DNA of 64,000 nucleotides from Halosegnis rubeus (GTDB lineage: Archaea > Halobacteriota > Halobacteria > Halobacteriales > Haloarculaceae), in contig NZ_QJOW01000003.1 of the NCBI RefSeq assembly GCF_009184545.1, positions 320,400-384,399 of the forward strand, read 5' to 3'. Shown piece after piece: positions 1 through 9,712 of this stretch. A program made the position numbers and the translations under genes. How positions within the stretch are numbered: position 1 is the first letter of the stretch; each line of letters begins with the position of its first letter. Under the pieces are notes generated by a model. That model made no database searches. It saw nothing but the letters and a program-made list of their open reading frames with translations, and had not been told where the DNA came from.

Positions 1-471
1 GCGGCCGTCGAACTTGTAATCCGAGCAGCCGCGGACGCCGAACGTCTCGCGCAGCGCCTTCACGACGGTCTCGACCCGGCCCTTGTCCGTGTACGGACCG
101 AAGACGGTCGCGGCGTCGTCGGGGTCGCGCGTCACCTCGATGCGGGGGTACTCGTGGTCCGTCAGTTGGACCAGTGGGTAGGATTTGTCGTCTTTCAGCC
201 GGACGTTGTACTTCGGCTGGAACCGCTTGATGAGATTCGCCTCGAGCAAGAGCGCCTGCGTCTCCGTCTCCGTGACGGAGAAGTCGATGCGCTCTGCGCG
301 CGCGACCATCCGGCGGATTCGCTCGCCCCGGGGGTCGGCGTAGGAGCGAACGCGGTCACGCAAGTCGACGGCCTTCCCGACGTACAAGACCGCGTCTCCG
401 CGCTCGAACTGGTAGACGCCGGGCTTGTCGGGGAGGTCGCTCGCCCGCTCGCGCACGGCGTCGGTGTTCAC
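1..471 (-). CDS. uvrC: UvrABC excinuclease subunit C, N-terminal part (cut by window edge)
   Basis: The first 157 codons of a UvrC protein, read leftwards and running off the start of the window. UvrC makes the dual incisions in nucleotide excision repair with UvrA and UvrB. The visible part is the GIY-YIG nuclease domain: GVYQF at about residues 18-22 and LYVGKA at 29-34, followed by an arginine-rich helix and the typical family segment with [11 protein letters not shown] near residues 70-80. The start is a GTG (complement of 469-471) giving MNTDAV; no upstream in-frame start fits the family better. The protein after residue 157 is outside the window, so the C-terminal RNase H-like nuclease and the UvrB-binding region cannot be judged. 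Confidence 0.93.
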   Translation of the reverse strand, partial: MNTDAVRERASDLPDKPGVYQFERGDAVLYVGKAVDLRDRVRSYADPRGERIRRMVARAERIDFSVTETETQALLLEANLIKRFQPKYNVRLKDDKSYPLVQLTDHEYPRIEVTRDPDDAATVFGPYTDKGRVETVVKALRETFGVRGCSDYKFDGR

Positions 472-547
472 AGCCGCCGTAGGGGGCTGGCGGCTTTCAG
501 CGTGTCGCGACCGGTAGGGTGAACTGTCGGGGGGCGCGACCAAGAGT

Positions 548-799
548 ATGGTCCAGTGTTGGCTCGTCGAACGGGACTACGGCTCGCGGAATCTCATCAC
601 GCTCGTCTACGCGACCCCGGACGGCGAGCAGATCAACCGCAAGGAGGTGCCGATCACCGCGATTCGCAACGGTGCCGTGACGGTGACCGCCGCCACGGAC
701 GTGGACGAGACCGACCTCTCGGCCGCGGACGACCCCGAGCGCTACCGACAGGAGGTCGAGCGCGTCCGGAGCGACCACGACCCCGACGACGAGCTCTGA
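548..799 (+). CDS. conserved haloarchaeal hypothetical protein, 83 aa
   Basis: A small acidic protein starting MVQCWLVER, with an N-terminal half that looks like a compact beta-rich fold ([11 protein letters not shown], then [15 protein letters not shown]) and a charged C-terminal helix ending in DPDDEL. The composition is typical of a real haloarchaeal soluble protein and the reading frame is free of the arginine/proline bias of shadow frames. It is divergent from uvrC (76 bases between starts) and 72 bases upstream of an HTH-phosphoribosyltransferase gene. I do not recognise a function. No catalytic motif, membrane segment or metal-binding cysteine pair is visible. Confidence 0.75.
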   Translation: MVQCWLVERDYGSRNLITLVYATPDGEQINRKEVPITAIRNGAVTVTAATDVDETDLSAADDPERYRQEVERVRSDHDPDDEL

Positions 800-871
800 C
801 ACCACGAGAGTGAATAGCTCACGGTTGAAAGAGACCGTAACCCCCATAGTTGCACAACGACGCATAGCTGC

Positions 872-1582
872 ATGAACCGTGCAGAGAAGGCCGCCCTGCA
901 GCTGCAGGCGGTCGACGTGTTGCGGACGCTGAAAGAGACCCGGACGTACGACGAACTCGCCGCCGAGACGGGACTTCCCGCGGGTGACCTGAATCGCTAC
1001 GTCAACGGGCACGTCCTGCCGGGCGTCGAGCGCGCCGAAGCCGTCGTGGGGGGCGTCGGCCGCGACACGCTCGAAGCCGAGCTCGAAGCGCGCATCCGCC
1101 ACGACGACGACGGCTACATCGACAACTCCCGCGTCGTCTTCGACCAGTCGCTGCTCGAACTCGTCGCGCCCGTGGCCGGCGAGAGCTTCGACTTCGAGAC
1201 GCCGGACGTGGTCTTGACGGCCGCGACGGACGGGATTACGCTCGCGGCCGCGATGGCGGCGCACTTCGGCGCGACCGTCGCGTACGCGAAGAAATCGAAG
1301 GAAACCGCAGTCGAGGAGTTCATCGAATCGCGCCAGCGGCTCGATTCGGGTATCGAACTCACCTACTATCTCCCAGCCCGCGCTATCGATGCGGGCGACA
1401 GCGTCCTCGTCGTCGACGACCTCATCCGGTCGGGCGAGACGCAGGAACTCCTCCTCGACATCACCGAGCGCGCCGGCGCAGACGTGTCGGGCGTGTTCGC
1501 GCTCATCGCGGCCGGCGAGGAAGGTATCGACCGCGCCAAGACGCGCGTCGATGCGCCGGTTGGGGCGCTCACGACGCTGTGA
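872..1582 (+). CDS. HTH-phosphoribosyltransferase family regulator (PurR-like architecture)
   Basis: A 236-residue protein with an N-terminal helix-turn-helix-like region (about residues 20-50, TYDELAAETGLPAGDLNRYV) joined to a type I phosphoribosyltransferase fold. The PRPP-binding loop VLVVDDLIRSGET is at residues 178-190. The same architecture occurs in bacterial PurR and in the haloarchaeal regulator GfcR, where PRPP or a nucleotide is sensed rather than turned over; this sequence differs from GfcR at its N-terminus. A purine permease gene lies 150 bases downstream on the same strand, so a role in controlling or carrying out purine salvage is likely. Alternative: an active purine phosphoribosyltransferase with an accessory N-terminal domain. 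Confidence 0.8.
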   Translation: MNRAEKAALQLQAVDVLRTLKETRTYDELAAETGLPAGDLNRYVNGHVLPGVERAEAVVGGVGRDTLEAELEARIRHDDDGYIDNSRVVFDQSLLELVAPVAGESFDFETPDVVLTAATDGITLAAAMAAHFGATVAYAKKSKETAVEEFIESRQRLDSGIELTYYLPARAIDAGDSVLVVDDLIRSGETQELLLDITERAGADVSGVFALIAAGEEGIDRAKTRVDAPVGALTTL

Positions 1583-1670
1583 GCCGGTGACGGCCGGTAT
1601 TCTCGGCGGTTAAGCGTCGTCGCGCTGTCTGAGAACCTCGTCATGCGCTACCGCACGACTATCCATACTT

Positions 1671-1680
1671 GTGTATAATA
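1671..1680 (+). promoter_or_regulatory. probable TATA region of the purine permease gene
   Basis: An AT-rich patch, gtgtataata, inside otherwise GC-rich DNA, followed by another AT-rich run (1681-1704) up to the permease start at 1733. It is about 53-62 bases before the ATG, so a short 5' leader is expected rather than a leaderless mRNA. This separates the permease transcript from the upstream regulator gene. No clear operator repeat was found between the box and the start. Confidence 0.5.
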
Positions 1681-1732
1681 ACGCGAATAAGAAGAGAAAT
1701 CTTAACACGACCCTGCCCGCAGTGCTGCCCAC

Positions 1733-3193
1733 ATGGGCATCCGCGAGACCCTCGGTGAGTACTTCGGGTTCGCCGAGCACGGAACGAACCTCGACAGGGA
1801 GATACGGGCGGGGATAACGACGTTCCTGACGATGTCGTACATCGTCGTGGTGAACCCCTCTATCATGACCGACCAGCCGGAGACGGAGTTCCTCGACGGC
1901 ATCGCCATCCAGGGGCTCTCGGCGGGACAGATCGAGCAGAAACTCGCCGTCATCACCATCCTCTCGGCGTTCACGGCGACGCTCGTCATGGCGCTGTACG
2001 CGAACCGGCCATTCGCACAGGCCCCCGGCCTCGGGCTAAACGCCTTCTTCGCGTTCACCGTCGTCGGGTCGCTCGGCGTCCCATGGCAGACGGCGCTCGC
2101 GGCCGTCTTCGTGGAGGGCATCATCTTCGTCCTCCTGACGGTCGCCGGCGTCCGCAAGTACGTCATCGAGGCGTTCCCGGAGCCGGTGAAGTTCGCCGTC
2201 GGAGCCGGTATCGGCGCGTTCCTCGCCATCATCGGGTTGGAGGCGATGGGCATCGTCGTCAACGACCCGGCGACGTACATCACGCTCGGCGGGGTGGCGA
2301 GTGATCCCGTCGCCATCCTCTCCGTCGTCGGGCTGTTCTTCACCTTCGCGCTGTACGCCCGCGGCGTCCGCGGCTCAATCATCATCGGCATCCTCGCGAC
2401 CACCCTGGCGGGCGTCGTCGTCACCTTCGCCGGTCTCGTCCAGCCCGGCGTCGTCGCCTCGCCCGCGATACAGCAGGGTGGCTTCGATGCGAGCGCGCTG
2501 ACGAGTCCCGACTACGACATCCGGCCGCTCGCCGGCGCGTTCGTCTCGGGCCTCGTCGGCGACCCGGCCGCGAACCTCGACGCGTTCGCGTTCTCGCTCG
2601 TCGTGTTCACGTTCTTCTTCGTGGACTTCTTCGACACCGCGGGGACGCTCACGGGCGTCGGGCAGGCCGCAGGCTTCCTCGATGAGAACGGCGACCTCCC
2701 CGAGATAGAGAAACCTCTACTGTCGGACGGTATCGGCACCACCGTCGGCGCGATGCTCGGCACCTCGACGGTGACGACGTACATCGAGTCCGCGACCGGC
2801 GTCGAGGAGGGCGGCCGCACCGGGATGACGGCGCTCGTCGTCGCGCTGCTGTTCCTCGGGTCGCTCGTCCTCGTCCCGCTCGCGGCCTTCATCCCGCTGT
2901 ACGCCAGCCACATCGCGCTGGTCGTCGTCGCGGTCATCATGCTCGGCAACCTCACCGACATCCAGTGGGACGACGTGACCCACGCCGCCCCGGCAGGGAT
3001 GACCGTCCTCATCATGCCGTTCACGTACAACATCGGCTACGGCATCGCGGCGGGCATCATCACCTACCCCATCGTGAAGGCCGCAGCCGGCGAGTTCGAG
3101 GACATCCGGCCGCTGCAGGTCCTACTCGCCGCGCTGTTCGTCATCTACTTCATCGTCCGTACGGGCGGCGTCCTCTCGGCTATCGGCGGCTGA
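1733..3193 (+). CDS. NCS2-family purine (adenine/guanine/hypoxanthine) permease
   Basis: A 486-residue polytopic membrane protein of the AzgA/PbuG branch of the nucleobase:cation symporter-2 family. The diagnostic N-terminal pattern is present (FGFAEHGTNLDREIRAG, then TFLTMSYIVVVNPSIM), followed by the NCS2 segment APGLGLNAFFAFTVV near residue 95 and the substrate-site helix DFFDTAGTLTGVGQ near residue 300, then the GTSTVTTYIESATGVEEGGRTG signature near residue 345. It imports purine bases across the cytoplasmic membrane. The neighbouring HTH-phosphoribosyltransferase gene suggests a purine salvage unit. The specific base transported cannot be read from the sequence. Confidence 0.92.
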   Translation: MGIRETLGEYFGFAEHGTNLDREIRAGITTFLTMSYIVVVNPSIMTDQPETEFLDGIAIQGLSAGQIEQKLAVITILSAFTATLVMALYANRPFAQAPGLGLNAFFAFTVVGSLGVPWQTALAAVFVEGIIFVLLTVAGVRKYVIEAFPEPVKFAVGAGIGAFLAIIGLEAMGIVVNDPATYITLGGVASDPVAILSVVGLFFTFALYARGVRGSIIIGILATTLAGVVVTFAGLVQPGVVASPAIQQGGFDASALTSPDYDIRPLAGAFVSGLVGDPAANLDAFAFSLVVFTFFFVDFFDTAGTLTGVGQAAGFLDENGDLPEIEKPLLSDGIGTTVGAMLGTSTVTTYIESATGVEEGGRTGMTALVVALLFLGSLVLVPLAAFIPLYASHIALVVVAVIMLGNLTDIQWDDVTHAAPAGMTVLIMPFTYNIGYGIAAGIITYPIVKAAAGEFEDIRPLQVLLAALFVIYFIVRTGGVLSAIGG

Positions 3194-3281
3194 ACGAACG
3201 ACCGTGCCTGGCGACCGTCGTCACCGGGTAACTCGTCGGCTATCAGTAAGTTAATGCTGGCGTGGGTCCCGATTTTTGAGC

Positions 3282-4238
3282 ATGACGACGCTCGGAACCG
3301 CGACGGCCGCCCCCGGTGAGCAGGCCACCGGTCGGCTCACCGTCGGCGAGGCTCGCGACGGCTCCGAGGTCGCGCTCCCGGTCTGTGTCATCAACGGCGA
3401 GCGCGACGGCAAGACGCTCTACGTGCAGGCGGTTTCTGACGGCGACGAGCTCAACGGGCTCGGGGTCGTCCAGCGGCTCGTCCCCCGGCTCGACCCCGCC
3501 GACATCGCCGGCGAGATTCTCATCGTCGGCATCGTGAACTGGTACGGCTTCCAGGTCGCCGAACACCGCAACCCAATCGACGACACGAAGACGAATCGGG
3601 CGTACCCCGGCAACGAGACGGGGACGACGTCCGAGCGCATCGCTCACGCCACCTTCTCGGCGGGCGTCGGTGCCGATCTCGCCGTCGACCTCCATCAGGG
3701 GTCGACCAGCCAGATGATCAACGAGGTGCGGGTGCGGTGTGGTCGCCGCCACCGGCTCCACCGCGAGTGTCTCGACCTCGCGAAGACGTTCGACTGCGGA
3801 CACATCCTCGACCAGCGCGGCCCGAGCGGCCAGCTCGCCCGCGCGCTCCCCGACGAGGGCGTCCCGACCATCGATCCCGAACTCGGAGGCGCGGTCGGCT
3901 GGGACGAGGAGTCGATTCGCTACGGCGTGCGCGGGATGATGAACGTCCTCACCGACTACGGCTTCCTCGACGGAACGGTCGCGGAGTCGAAACAGACCCG
4001 CGCCAGCGGCTTCGACCAGTACGGCTCGCCCGCGGGCGGGCTCGTGGACCTCCATCCCGAACTCGGCGACGAGGTGGCCCGCGGCGACACGCTGTTCGAG
4101 ATTACCGACGTGTTCGGCTCCGTCAAAGAGTCGGTTACGGCAGACAGCAGCGGCATCTTCTGGCGTGCACGCCGCCTCCCGCAGGTCGCACAAGGCGAGT
4201 ACGTCTGCTCGGTCGGGACCGGCGTCGACTCGTACTGA
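3282..4238 (+). CDS. succinylglutamate desuccinylase/aspartoacylase family zinc hydrolase
   Basis: A 318-residue protein of the M14-like AstE/AspA family, which removes acyl groups from amino-acid amides with one zinc ion. The conserved DGDELNG (residues 53-59) stands where the family usually has HGNE or HGDE, and the second histidine ligand is in DLHQG (H138). The first ligand position is therefore Asp instead of His. The segment NRAYPG at 105-110 is the usual substrate-arginine region. The start at 3282 (ATG) is preferred over an in-frame TTG two codons upstream. Haloarchaeal members form a distinct subgroup whose substrate is, as far as I know, unproven. Confidence 0.85.
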   Translation: MTTLGTATAAPGEQATGRLTVGEARDGSEVALPVCVINGERDGKTLYVQAVSDGDELNGLGVVQRLVPRLDPADIAGEILIVGIVNWYGFQVAEHRNPIDDTKTNRAYPGNETGTTSERIAHATFSAGVGADLAVDLHQGSTSQMINEVRVRCGRRHRLHRECLDLAKTFDCGHILDQRGPSGQLARALPDEGVPTIDPELGGAVGWDEESIRYGVRGMMNVLTDYGFLDGTVAESKQTRASGFDQYGSPAGGLVDLHPELGDEVARGDTLFEITDVFGSVKESVTADSSGIFWRARRLPQVAQGEYVCSVGTGVDSY

Positions 4239-4292
4239 CCCTAACGCACAGCGTACCGACACCACCAAACCGCCGACAGCCCTGTCTCTCGT

Positions 4293-5357
4293 ATGCTCGT
4301 CTGTTCCGTCTGTGGCGACCGCTACGACCGCTACGGCGCGGCGTGGCGGTGTGACTGCGGTGGGCCGCTCGATTTCGCCGACCAGCCGCTTCCCGATTCC
4401 GGACCCGATATCGACGCCACGCGCGGGCTGTGGACCTTCGGGTCGTTCCTCCCGACCGGTCCCGCGGTCTCGCTCGGGGAAGGGTTCACGCCCCTGACCG
4501 AGAGCACGGAGTGGAACTGTGCGTTCAAACTGGAGTACGTGTTTCCGACGGGGTCGTTCAAGGACCGGGGCGCGACGACGACGCTCTCGCTCGCGGCCGA
4601 ACGGGGCGTCGACCGCGTCGTCGAGGACTCCTCCGGCAATGCGGGCGCGGCCATCGCTACCTACGCCGCCCGCGCGGGTATCGACGCGAGCATCTACGTC
4701 CCGGCGTCGGTGAAGGCCTCGAAGCTCCGGGCCATCGAGCGCGCCGGTGCAGAGGTCGTCCGGGTCGAGGGGTCCCGCGGCGACGTGACCGACGCCTGTG
4801 TCGAGGCCGTCGAGTCTGGCGCGGGCTGGTACGCGAGCCACGCGTGGAACCCAGCCTTCTTCGCCGGCACGGCCACGTTCGCGTACGAGGTCGCCGCCCA
4901 GCGTGGCTGGGAGGTTCCCGATGTCATCGTTACGCCGCTGGGCCACGGGACGCTCTTCCTCGGCGCGTACCGCGGCTTCCGCGCCTTGCAACGCGCCGGC
5001 TGGACCGACTCGATGCCCAGACTGCTCGGCGCACAGGCCGCCGGCTACGCCCCCATCGCCGACGAGCTTCACGGCCCGAGCGACGAGGAAAACGGCCTTG
5101 CCGACGGCATCCAGATTCGCGACCCCGCCCGCGAGACCCAGATTCACGAAGCAATCGAGGCGACCGACGGCGACGCTATCGCCCTCTCGAAATCGCGCGT
5201 GAGCGAGACGCTGGATTCGCTTCACGCCGCCGGCTTCTACACCGAGCCGACGTGTGCCGTCGCGCCGACGGCGCTTGAAGAGTACCGTGCGCGCGGCGTC
5301 GTTTCGCCCGACGACGACGTGGTCGTTCCCCTCACGGGGAGTGGGCTGAAGGGCTGA
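4293..5357 (+). CDS. thrC: threonine synthase-like PLP enzyme
   Basis: A 354-residue fold-type II PLP enzyme. An N-terminal zinc-ribbon-like stretch (CSVC at 4-7, CDC at 20-22), common in archaeal threonine synthases, precedes LGEGFTPL (61-68) and the PLP lysine in GSFKDRG (K90). SSGNAG (phosphate/substrate loop) and the C-terminal VVPLTGSGLKG complete the family signature. Threonine synthase converts O-phosphohomoserine to threonine. Haloarchaea often carry several paralogues, and this one is short compared with the roughly 400-residue enzymes, so a related PLP lyase role is possible. It stands alone, 54 bases after the hydrolase gene. Confidence 0.82.
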   Translation: MLVCSVCGDRYDRYGAAWRCDCGGPLDFADQPLPDSGPDIDATRGLWTFGSFLPTGPAVSLGEGFTPLTESTEWNCAFKLEYVFPTGSFKDRGATTTLSLAAERGVDRVVEDSSGNAGAAIATYAARAGIDASIYVPASVKASKLRAIERAGAEVVRVEGSRGDVTDACVEAVESGAGWYASHAWNPAFFAGTATFAYEVAAQRGWEVPDVIVTPLGHGTLFLGAYRGFRALQRAGWTDSMPRLLGAQAAGYAPIADELHGPSDEENGLADGIQIRDPARETQIHEAIEATDGDAIALSKSRVSETLDSLHAAGFYTEPTCAVAPTALEEYRARGVVSPDDDVVVPLTGSGLKG

Positions 5358-5509
5358 GACTGATTCTCGATTATTCTCTGGTGCTCCGTCCGTCCCCGGC
5401 AATACGACCACGCTCGTTGCTTGGCTCAGGAGAAACCGCACCGTGACACGGCCGTGGCTTTCAGGCCGGTAGTAACAGAGTAGCCAGCCTACGCAAAATC
5501 GGCTCCACA

Positions 5510-6775
5510 CTACGACTCCGGATGCACGGGCGCATCGAATCCACCCCGAATCAGCGGTCGAGCGACGTGGCGTCTCGCGTGGGGTGGAACCTCGTACCAG
5601 CCGACCTCGATATCGCGCGCAATCTCTTGGTCCACCTTCCCGGAAGCCGTCGTCCCGCAGTCGCCGCGACACCGGTATCCCTGCCCGCGACCGGCAGACT
5701 CCATCCGGCGACCACACTCGGGACACTCCGGCGTCACGCGCTCCGTCTCCCGAAGCGAGCGCACGGCGACCTTCTCCAGTTTCACGGTTCCGTCGGTCAC
5801 CTCGCCGCAGGCGGTCACGTCGTCGCCGACTCGAAGCGCGCGCACCCAGTCGCGAAATCGCCCGGTCGGGGCGAACGCGGCGGCATTGAGCCGCGCCTCG
5901 CCGTCGGCGAGTTCGAGGAAGACGTGGCCACCTTCCCGGGTGTCAGGTGCAGTCGAAACGGTGGCGTCGAGTCGGTAGCTTCGGCCGTCACGAGCCGTCT
6001 CAAGGGTCCCAGACGCGAGGTGCGCGTCGGTCCCCTGATTCGTCTCGAAGGTACACCGACGCTCGATAGCCTCGGAGTCGACCGCACGGGCACACTCGCG
6101 GGTGGCGTCGGGGTCGTCACCCCGAATCGCGTGGAGTACCGGTCCCGGAGTGTGGGGAACGGCGACGAGGTCTCCGGTCGTTCGGTCCACGGTGTCCCAC
6201 ACCGTCGGGTAGTGGGCGTCGGCCGCCGCGAACAGCGAGTCGGCGTCGACACGGCGGTCGGTCCCCCAGCGGTCGCGCTCGCGGTAGCTGATGATCTCGT
6301 AGCTGGTGTCGACTCCCGCGCGTTCCCAGGCGCGTTCGGCACCGACGGCCGCCAGCGCGCCGACGAGACCCTGTTCGGTCTCCCAGCCGGCGGTCTGGTA
6401 GCCGTAGCGTTCACAGATGTCGCGAGCCGCCTCTGGCGAGAGTATCTCGCGCATCGCGCGGTCGGTCCAGCCTGCGACCTCGGGCGGAACGTCCGCAGGT
6501 GAGCCAGACGCGACGACGACGCCGGGATTCGTCCGGTCGTCCGCGAGCTCGGCGTCTGACTCGACGAGTTCACGGGCAGCATCGAAGGCCGTCTCGGGGT
6601 CGCTGTCGGTGACGACGGCGAGGGCGGCGTTCCCGCGGGTCTTGTACGGGACGGCGGGGTTCAGCCGCACGAGGAGACACCGCCCGCCCACCCGTTCACG
6701 GAGGCGGGCGGCCGCGTAGGTCGTGCACATCCCACGCTCGCGGGAGTCGGTGTCGTCGATACCCACGACGGTCAT
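5510..6775 (-). CDS. tiaS: tRNA(Ile2) 2-agmatinylcytidine synthetase
   Basis: A 421-residue protein beginning [20 protein letters not shown], the hallmark of TiaS, which uses ATP to attach agmatine to C34 of the CAU-anticodon tRNA-Ile so that it reads AUA. The kinase-like N-terminal part, the central ferredoxin-like part, an OB-fold region (about residues 275-335) and a C-terminal zinc ribbon (CPECGRRM ... YRCRGDCG) appear in the expected order, and the length is normal. It is essential in archaea that lack a bacterial TilS. It is divergent from the HTH regulator at 6863. Confidence 0.95.
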   Translation of the reverse strand: MTVVGIDDTDSRERGMCTTYAAARLRERVGGRCLLVRLNPAVPYKTRGNAALAVVTDSDPETAFDAARELVESDAELADDRTNPGVVVASGSPADVPPEVAGWTDRAMREILSPEAARDICERYGYQTAGWETEQGLVGALAAVGAERAWERAGVDTSYEIISYRERDRWGTDRRVDADSLFAAADAHYPTVWDTVDRTTGDLVAVPHTPGPVLHAIRGDDPDATRECARAVDSEAIERRCTFETNQGTDAHLASGTLETARDGRSYRLDATVSTAPDTREGGHVFLELADGEARLNAAAFAPTGRFRDWVRALRVGDDVTACGEVTDGTVKLEKVAVRSLRETERVTPECPECGRRMESAGRGQGYRCRGDCGTTASGKVDQEIARDIEVGWYEVPPHARRHVARPLIRGGFDAPVHPES

Positions 6776-6862
6776 ACCAGCCCTCTTTCGCCGGCGAGTA
6801 AGGCGGTTTCGCTGTCAGAACGCCACAACCCTCTTATGTGGGGAACGGACTATACCCTCTGT

Positions 6863-7834
6863 ATGTCACGGCAAGCACTGGTCGGAAACATCTCTGCGAT
6901 GCTGTCGGACGCCGGGTTCGCCGTCAGCGACCGCATCGCCGTCCGACCCAAGAGCTTCGACCTCGCGGCACGACGTGGCGAGGACGTGCTTTTGATGAAG
7001 GTGCTCGCCAACGTCGACGCCTTCGATGCCGCGACGGGGATGGAGATGCGCCGACTCGGCCACTATCTCAACGCCACGCCGCTCGTCCTCGCGCTCCGCA
7101 CCCGCGACGAGGACCTCAAGCCGGGCGTCGTCTACTTCCGTCACGGCGTCCCCGCCATCTCTCCCGACACTGCAGTCGACATGTTCGTCGAGGGAGTACC
7201 GCCGCTCATCTACGCCGCTCCCGGCGGGCTGTACGTCGATATCGACGGCGACGTGCTCCACGACGCCCGCGAGGAGCGCGACTGGTCGCTCGGACGGCTC
7301 GCCTCCGAACTCGGCGTCTCACGGCGCACCGTCTCGAAGTACGAGGACGGTATGAACGCCAGCGTCGAGGTCGCCGCCCAGCTGGAGGAGGTGTTCGACG
7401 AACCGCTCTCCTCGCCCGTCGACGTACTCGACGGCGCGGACGAACTCGCCGAGGAGGACACGAGCGAGCCGCCCGAACACGACCCCGACGACGATGCTAT
7501 CGTCACCGTGCTCACCCGGGTCGGTTACGACGTGCACCCCACCGAGCGCGCCCCGTTCAAGACCGTCTCCGAGGACGAGGACCCGGCGGAGTCGCTGTTG
7601 ACCGGCCACTCCTCGTTCACCCGGACGGCCAAGAAGCGCGCCGAGATCATGTCCTCGCTCGGGACTATCATCCGGATACAGTCCGTCTACGTCGTCGACG
7701 ACCGCGCGGGCGGCCGCGAATCGGTCGACGACACCGCGCTCATCGAGCGTTCGGAACTCGAAGACGTGGAAGACACCGACGACCTCCGCGATCTGATACA
7801 GGGTCGGGTCGACCGCGAGGCCGAATCAGCCTAA
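6863..7834 (+). CDS. putative HTH-type transcriptional regulator (archaeal family)
   Basis: A 323-residue member of a conserved archaeal family. The N-terminal 130 residues form an alpha/beta domain that resembles a nuclease-like or restriction-fold sensor ([21 protein letters not shown]). An XRE-type helix-turn-helix follows (about 135-165, [18 protein letters not shown]), then an acidic linker and a C-terminal domain rich in KKRAEIM and [12 protein letters not shown]. The start at MSRQALVG (6863) is chosen because nine upstream in-frame codons overlap the promoter region of the divergent tiaS gene. The family is widely conserved but its regulon is not known to me. The gene ends convergently inside the next gene by 9 bases. 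Confidence 0.85.
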   Translation: MSRQALVGNISAMLSDAGFAVSDRIAVRPKSFDLAARRGEDVLLMKVLANVDAFDAATGMEMRRLGHYLNATPLVLALRTRDEDLKPGVVYFRHGVPAISPDTAVDMFVEGVPPLIYAAPGGLYVDIDGDVLHDAREERDWSLGRLASELGVSRRTVSKYEDGMNASVEVAAQLEEVFDEPLSSPVDVLDGADELAEEDTSEPPEHDPDDDAIVTVLTRVGYDVHPTERAPFKTVSEDEDPAESLLTGHSSFTRTAKKRAEIMSSLGTIIRIQSVYVVDDRAGGRESVDDTALIERSELEDVEDTDDLRDLIQGRVDREAESA

Positions 7835-9157
7835 CCGTCGCAGTCGGTCGCGATTTTGCCACAGTTCGATTATCCCCCACACGAGCCCAAGCAGTAGCCC
7901 GACGACGCCGGCGAGGAACGTCCACCCGCTCGCCCACACCGGCTTCACCCACGGGACGACGTGGTCCCACGTCGAGGCCGGCCCGTCGAGACCGACCGAA
8001 TCGAGGAACGCGCTCGGTCCGTTCTCGCCCGGAATCGGCGGGTCGTTCGCGCTCCCGGAGACGGCGTAGCTTCCGGTCGCGTTCAGGTCAGCGATGGTCG
8101 GTGAGCGCGCCGAGCCGCCGGTCCAGTTGCCGTCGTCCGTCGCACCTACTCGCTCGGCGTCGTACGGTCCCCACGTGACGTAGTACTCCCAGACGATTTC
8201 GCCGGTGGGCGTGATCTCGATGACGCGGTGGTTCAGCGAGTCGGTGACGAGCGTGTTTCCGTTCGGGAGCCGGTCGGCGTCGCGTGGCCAGTTCAGGCTC
8301 CCCTCGGTGCCGACGGTCCACGTCCGGTTCCAGCCGTCGCCCTCGCGCTCGTACTCGACGATGCGGTCGTTCTCGGAGTCGGCCACGAGCAGCGTAGGTG
8401 TCCCCTCCGCGTTCGTCAGGTAGTCGGGGTTGTGCTGCTCGTGGAGCGTGTCGTAGTCGCCGTCGCTACCGAGACGCATGTCGATATCGCCCGTCGACCG
8501 GTTCACGACGATCGCCTGGTCGAAGTTACGCGGCGAGAGCAGGAACTGGTCGTCGCCGATGTAATCCACGTCGTTGACGTGGGTCCAGTCCTCGTCGTAG
8601 CCCCCGTCGGTGGATTCGGGGTAGTGGTCGCGAAACCGCCACTCCCACGTGCGCTCGTCGGTCGTCCGGTTGTAGATGAACACCTTGTCGTCGGGGACGC
8701 CGTCGGTCGTCGCGCGCATGTTCGCGACGACGAGGTCGCCGTTCGGGAGCAGGTCGGCGTCGTGGGTGTCCTCGATGTCGAACCGCTCGGTCCAGACGCG
8801 TTCACGCGTGTCGGGGTCCAACTCGAAGATAATCGTCTGGCCGTTGCGGGCCGTGGTCGCGAGGAAGTTCCCGTTCGCGAGCGGGTCCACGTCGTAAAAC
8901 CACGTCTCGCCGAACGTCTGCTCGCTGTACTGCCAGTCGACCGTGTCGTCGTCGATGGAGACGAGCCGCGCCTGCGTCTTCTCGCTGCCGCCACGGAAGT
9001 GAAACCCCTGAATCCCGACGACGGTCTGGCCCCGGTCGCCGGTGATGGTTCCGGGCTTCGCGTTCGTCGGGTCGTGGGTAGCGAACGCGCCGACACCGGG
9101 CGCGAGCAGCGCGACGACGAGCGCGGCGACGACGAGGCGGGCAGCTCGTCCGTTCAT
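7826..9157 (-). CDS. secreted, membrane-anchored arylsulfotransferase-like beta-propeller
   Basis: A 443-residue protein with an N-terminal signal sequence (hydrophobic residues about 8-25, ending near GVGAFA), a long beta-propeller region built from repeats of the type [11 protein letters not shown] / [12 protein letters not shown] / [11 protein letters not shown], and a C-terminal membrane anchor (about 415-435) followed by a basic tail. This pattern is that of the ASST/arylsulfotransferase-like family. The domain probably faces outside the cell. The ATG directly follows the TAG stop of the upstream gene, so the two are co-transcribed. Enzymatic activity is uncertain; many archaeal members are annotated only by the repeat fold. 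Confidence 0.82.
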   Translation of the reverse strand: MNGRAARLVVAALVVALLAPGVGAFATHDPTNAKPGTITGDRGQTVVGIQGFHFRGGSEKTQARLVSIDDDTVDWQYSEQTFGETWFYDVDPLANGNFLATTARNGQTIIFELDPDTRERVWTERFDIEDTHDADLLPNGDLVVANMRATTDGVPDDKVFIYNRTTDERTWEWRFRDHYPESTDGGYDEDWTHVNDVDYIGDDQFLLSPRNFDQAIVVNRSTGDIDMRLGSDGDYDTLHEQHNPDYLTNAEGTPTLLVADSENDRIVEYEREGDGWNRTWTVGTEGSLNWPRDADRLPNGNTLVTDSLNHRVIEITPTGEIVWEYYVTWGPYDAERVGATDDGNWTGGSARSPTIADLNATGSYAVSGSANDPPIPGENGPSAFLDSVGLDGPASTWDHVVPWVKPVWASGWTFLAGVVGLLLGLVWGIIELWQNRDRLRRLG

Positions 9158-9613
9158 CTACCGCGAGAGTTGGTGTCGTTTCGTCCGCGCCTGTTTCGCG
9201 GCCTCGGGGTCCCCGTCCACGTCGGCGAGCGACTCGACCGCCTCCAGCGTCCGGACCGAGTCGTCGAGAAACGAGAGGATGTCCCCGGAGTAGGCGTACA
9301 GCATGTAATCGTCACCCATCACGTCGACGATGGCGTCGGGACCGAGCCCCTGTTCGCGGAGTTCGAGCAGATACCGGATGAACTTCTCTTCGGGGTGGCC
9401 ACAGTGGGGGTTCGATTGGCAGTCGCAATCGAGGAAGTCGGTCGCGAAATCGAGGACGCGCTCCTGTGTCGTCTCGTTGAGCTGTGCGAGGTTCTCACCC
9501 TGAAACAGCAGGTCGAGCGTGGCTCCGGAGAACGCGCTCTTCGGGATGGACGTTTCCAGCTGGGAGGCGATCTGGCGGTGGTTTTTCAGATAGATTTTGT
9601 CCGTGATGGCCAC
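9158..9613 (-). CDS. conserved haloarchaeal protein with Cys cluster, 151 aa
   Basis: A 151-residue protein starting at GTG (complement of 9611-9613) with AITDKIYLKNHRQ. It is helical, with a conserved-looking cysteine/histidine cluster LDCDCQSNPHCGHPEEKF at about residues 59-76 that could bind a metal. I recognise it as a family widely found in haloarchaea but with no assigned function. The stop codon abuts the start of the beta-propeller gene with no gap, indicating one transcript. The upstream 99 bases to the divergent dehydrogenase start must hold both promoters. Confidence 0.8.
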   Translation of the reverse strand: MAITDKIYLKNHRQIASQLETSIPKSAFSGATLDLLFQGENLAQLNETTQERVLDFATDFLDCDCQSNPHCGHPEEKFIRYLLELREQGLGPDAIVDVMGDDYMLYAYSGDILSFLDDSVRTLEAVESLADVDGDPEAAKQARTKRHQLSR

Positions 9614-9680
9614 AGTTGCCCGAACTCGGTGAGCCAGCGGCGAAAGCGTTCCGCTCTCCGAGACATCACCGCGAGGCCGG

Positions 9681-9688
9681 CGTTTATG
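9681..9688 (+). promoter_or_regulatory. TATA-like box for the FAD/Fe-S dehydrogenase gene
   Basis: The sequence cgtttatg lies 25-32 bases upstream of the ATG at 9713, the spacing expected for a leaderless haloarchaeal mRNA. It supports the start at 9713 over the in-frame ATG at 9688, which would overlap this box. Confidence 0.55.
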
Positions 9689-9712
9689 CTGGTGACGACT
9701 AACGGCCACGTA

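Noticed and set aside
3243..5726. 827-codon open frame on the minus strand
   Set aside because: It is the antisense shadow of the aspartoacylase and threonine-synthase genes, which have clear family motifs; long antisense frames are common in high-GC genomes.
5522..6502. 326-codon plus-strand frame opposite tiaS
   Set aside because: It is antisense to an unambiguous TiaS protein and has a shadow-frame composition.
8228..9712. 495-codon N-terminal extension of the dehydrogenase
   Set aside because: It is antisense to the beta-propeller gene and has no similarity to the family; the TATA box at 9681-9688 fixes the start at 9713.
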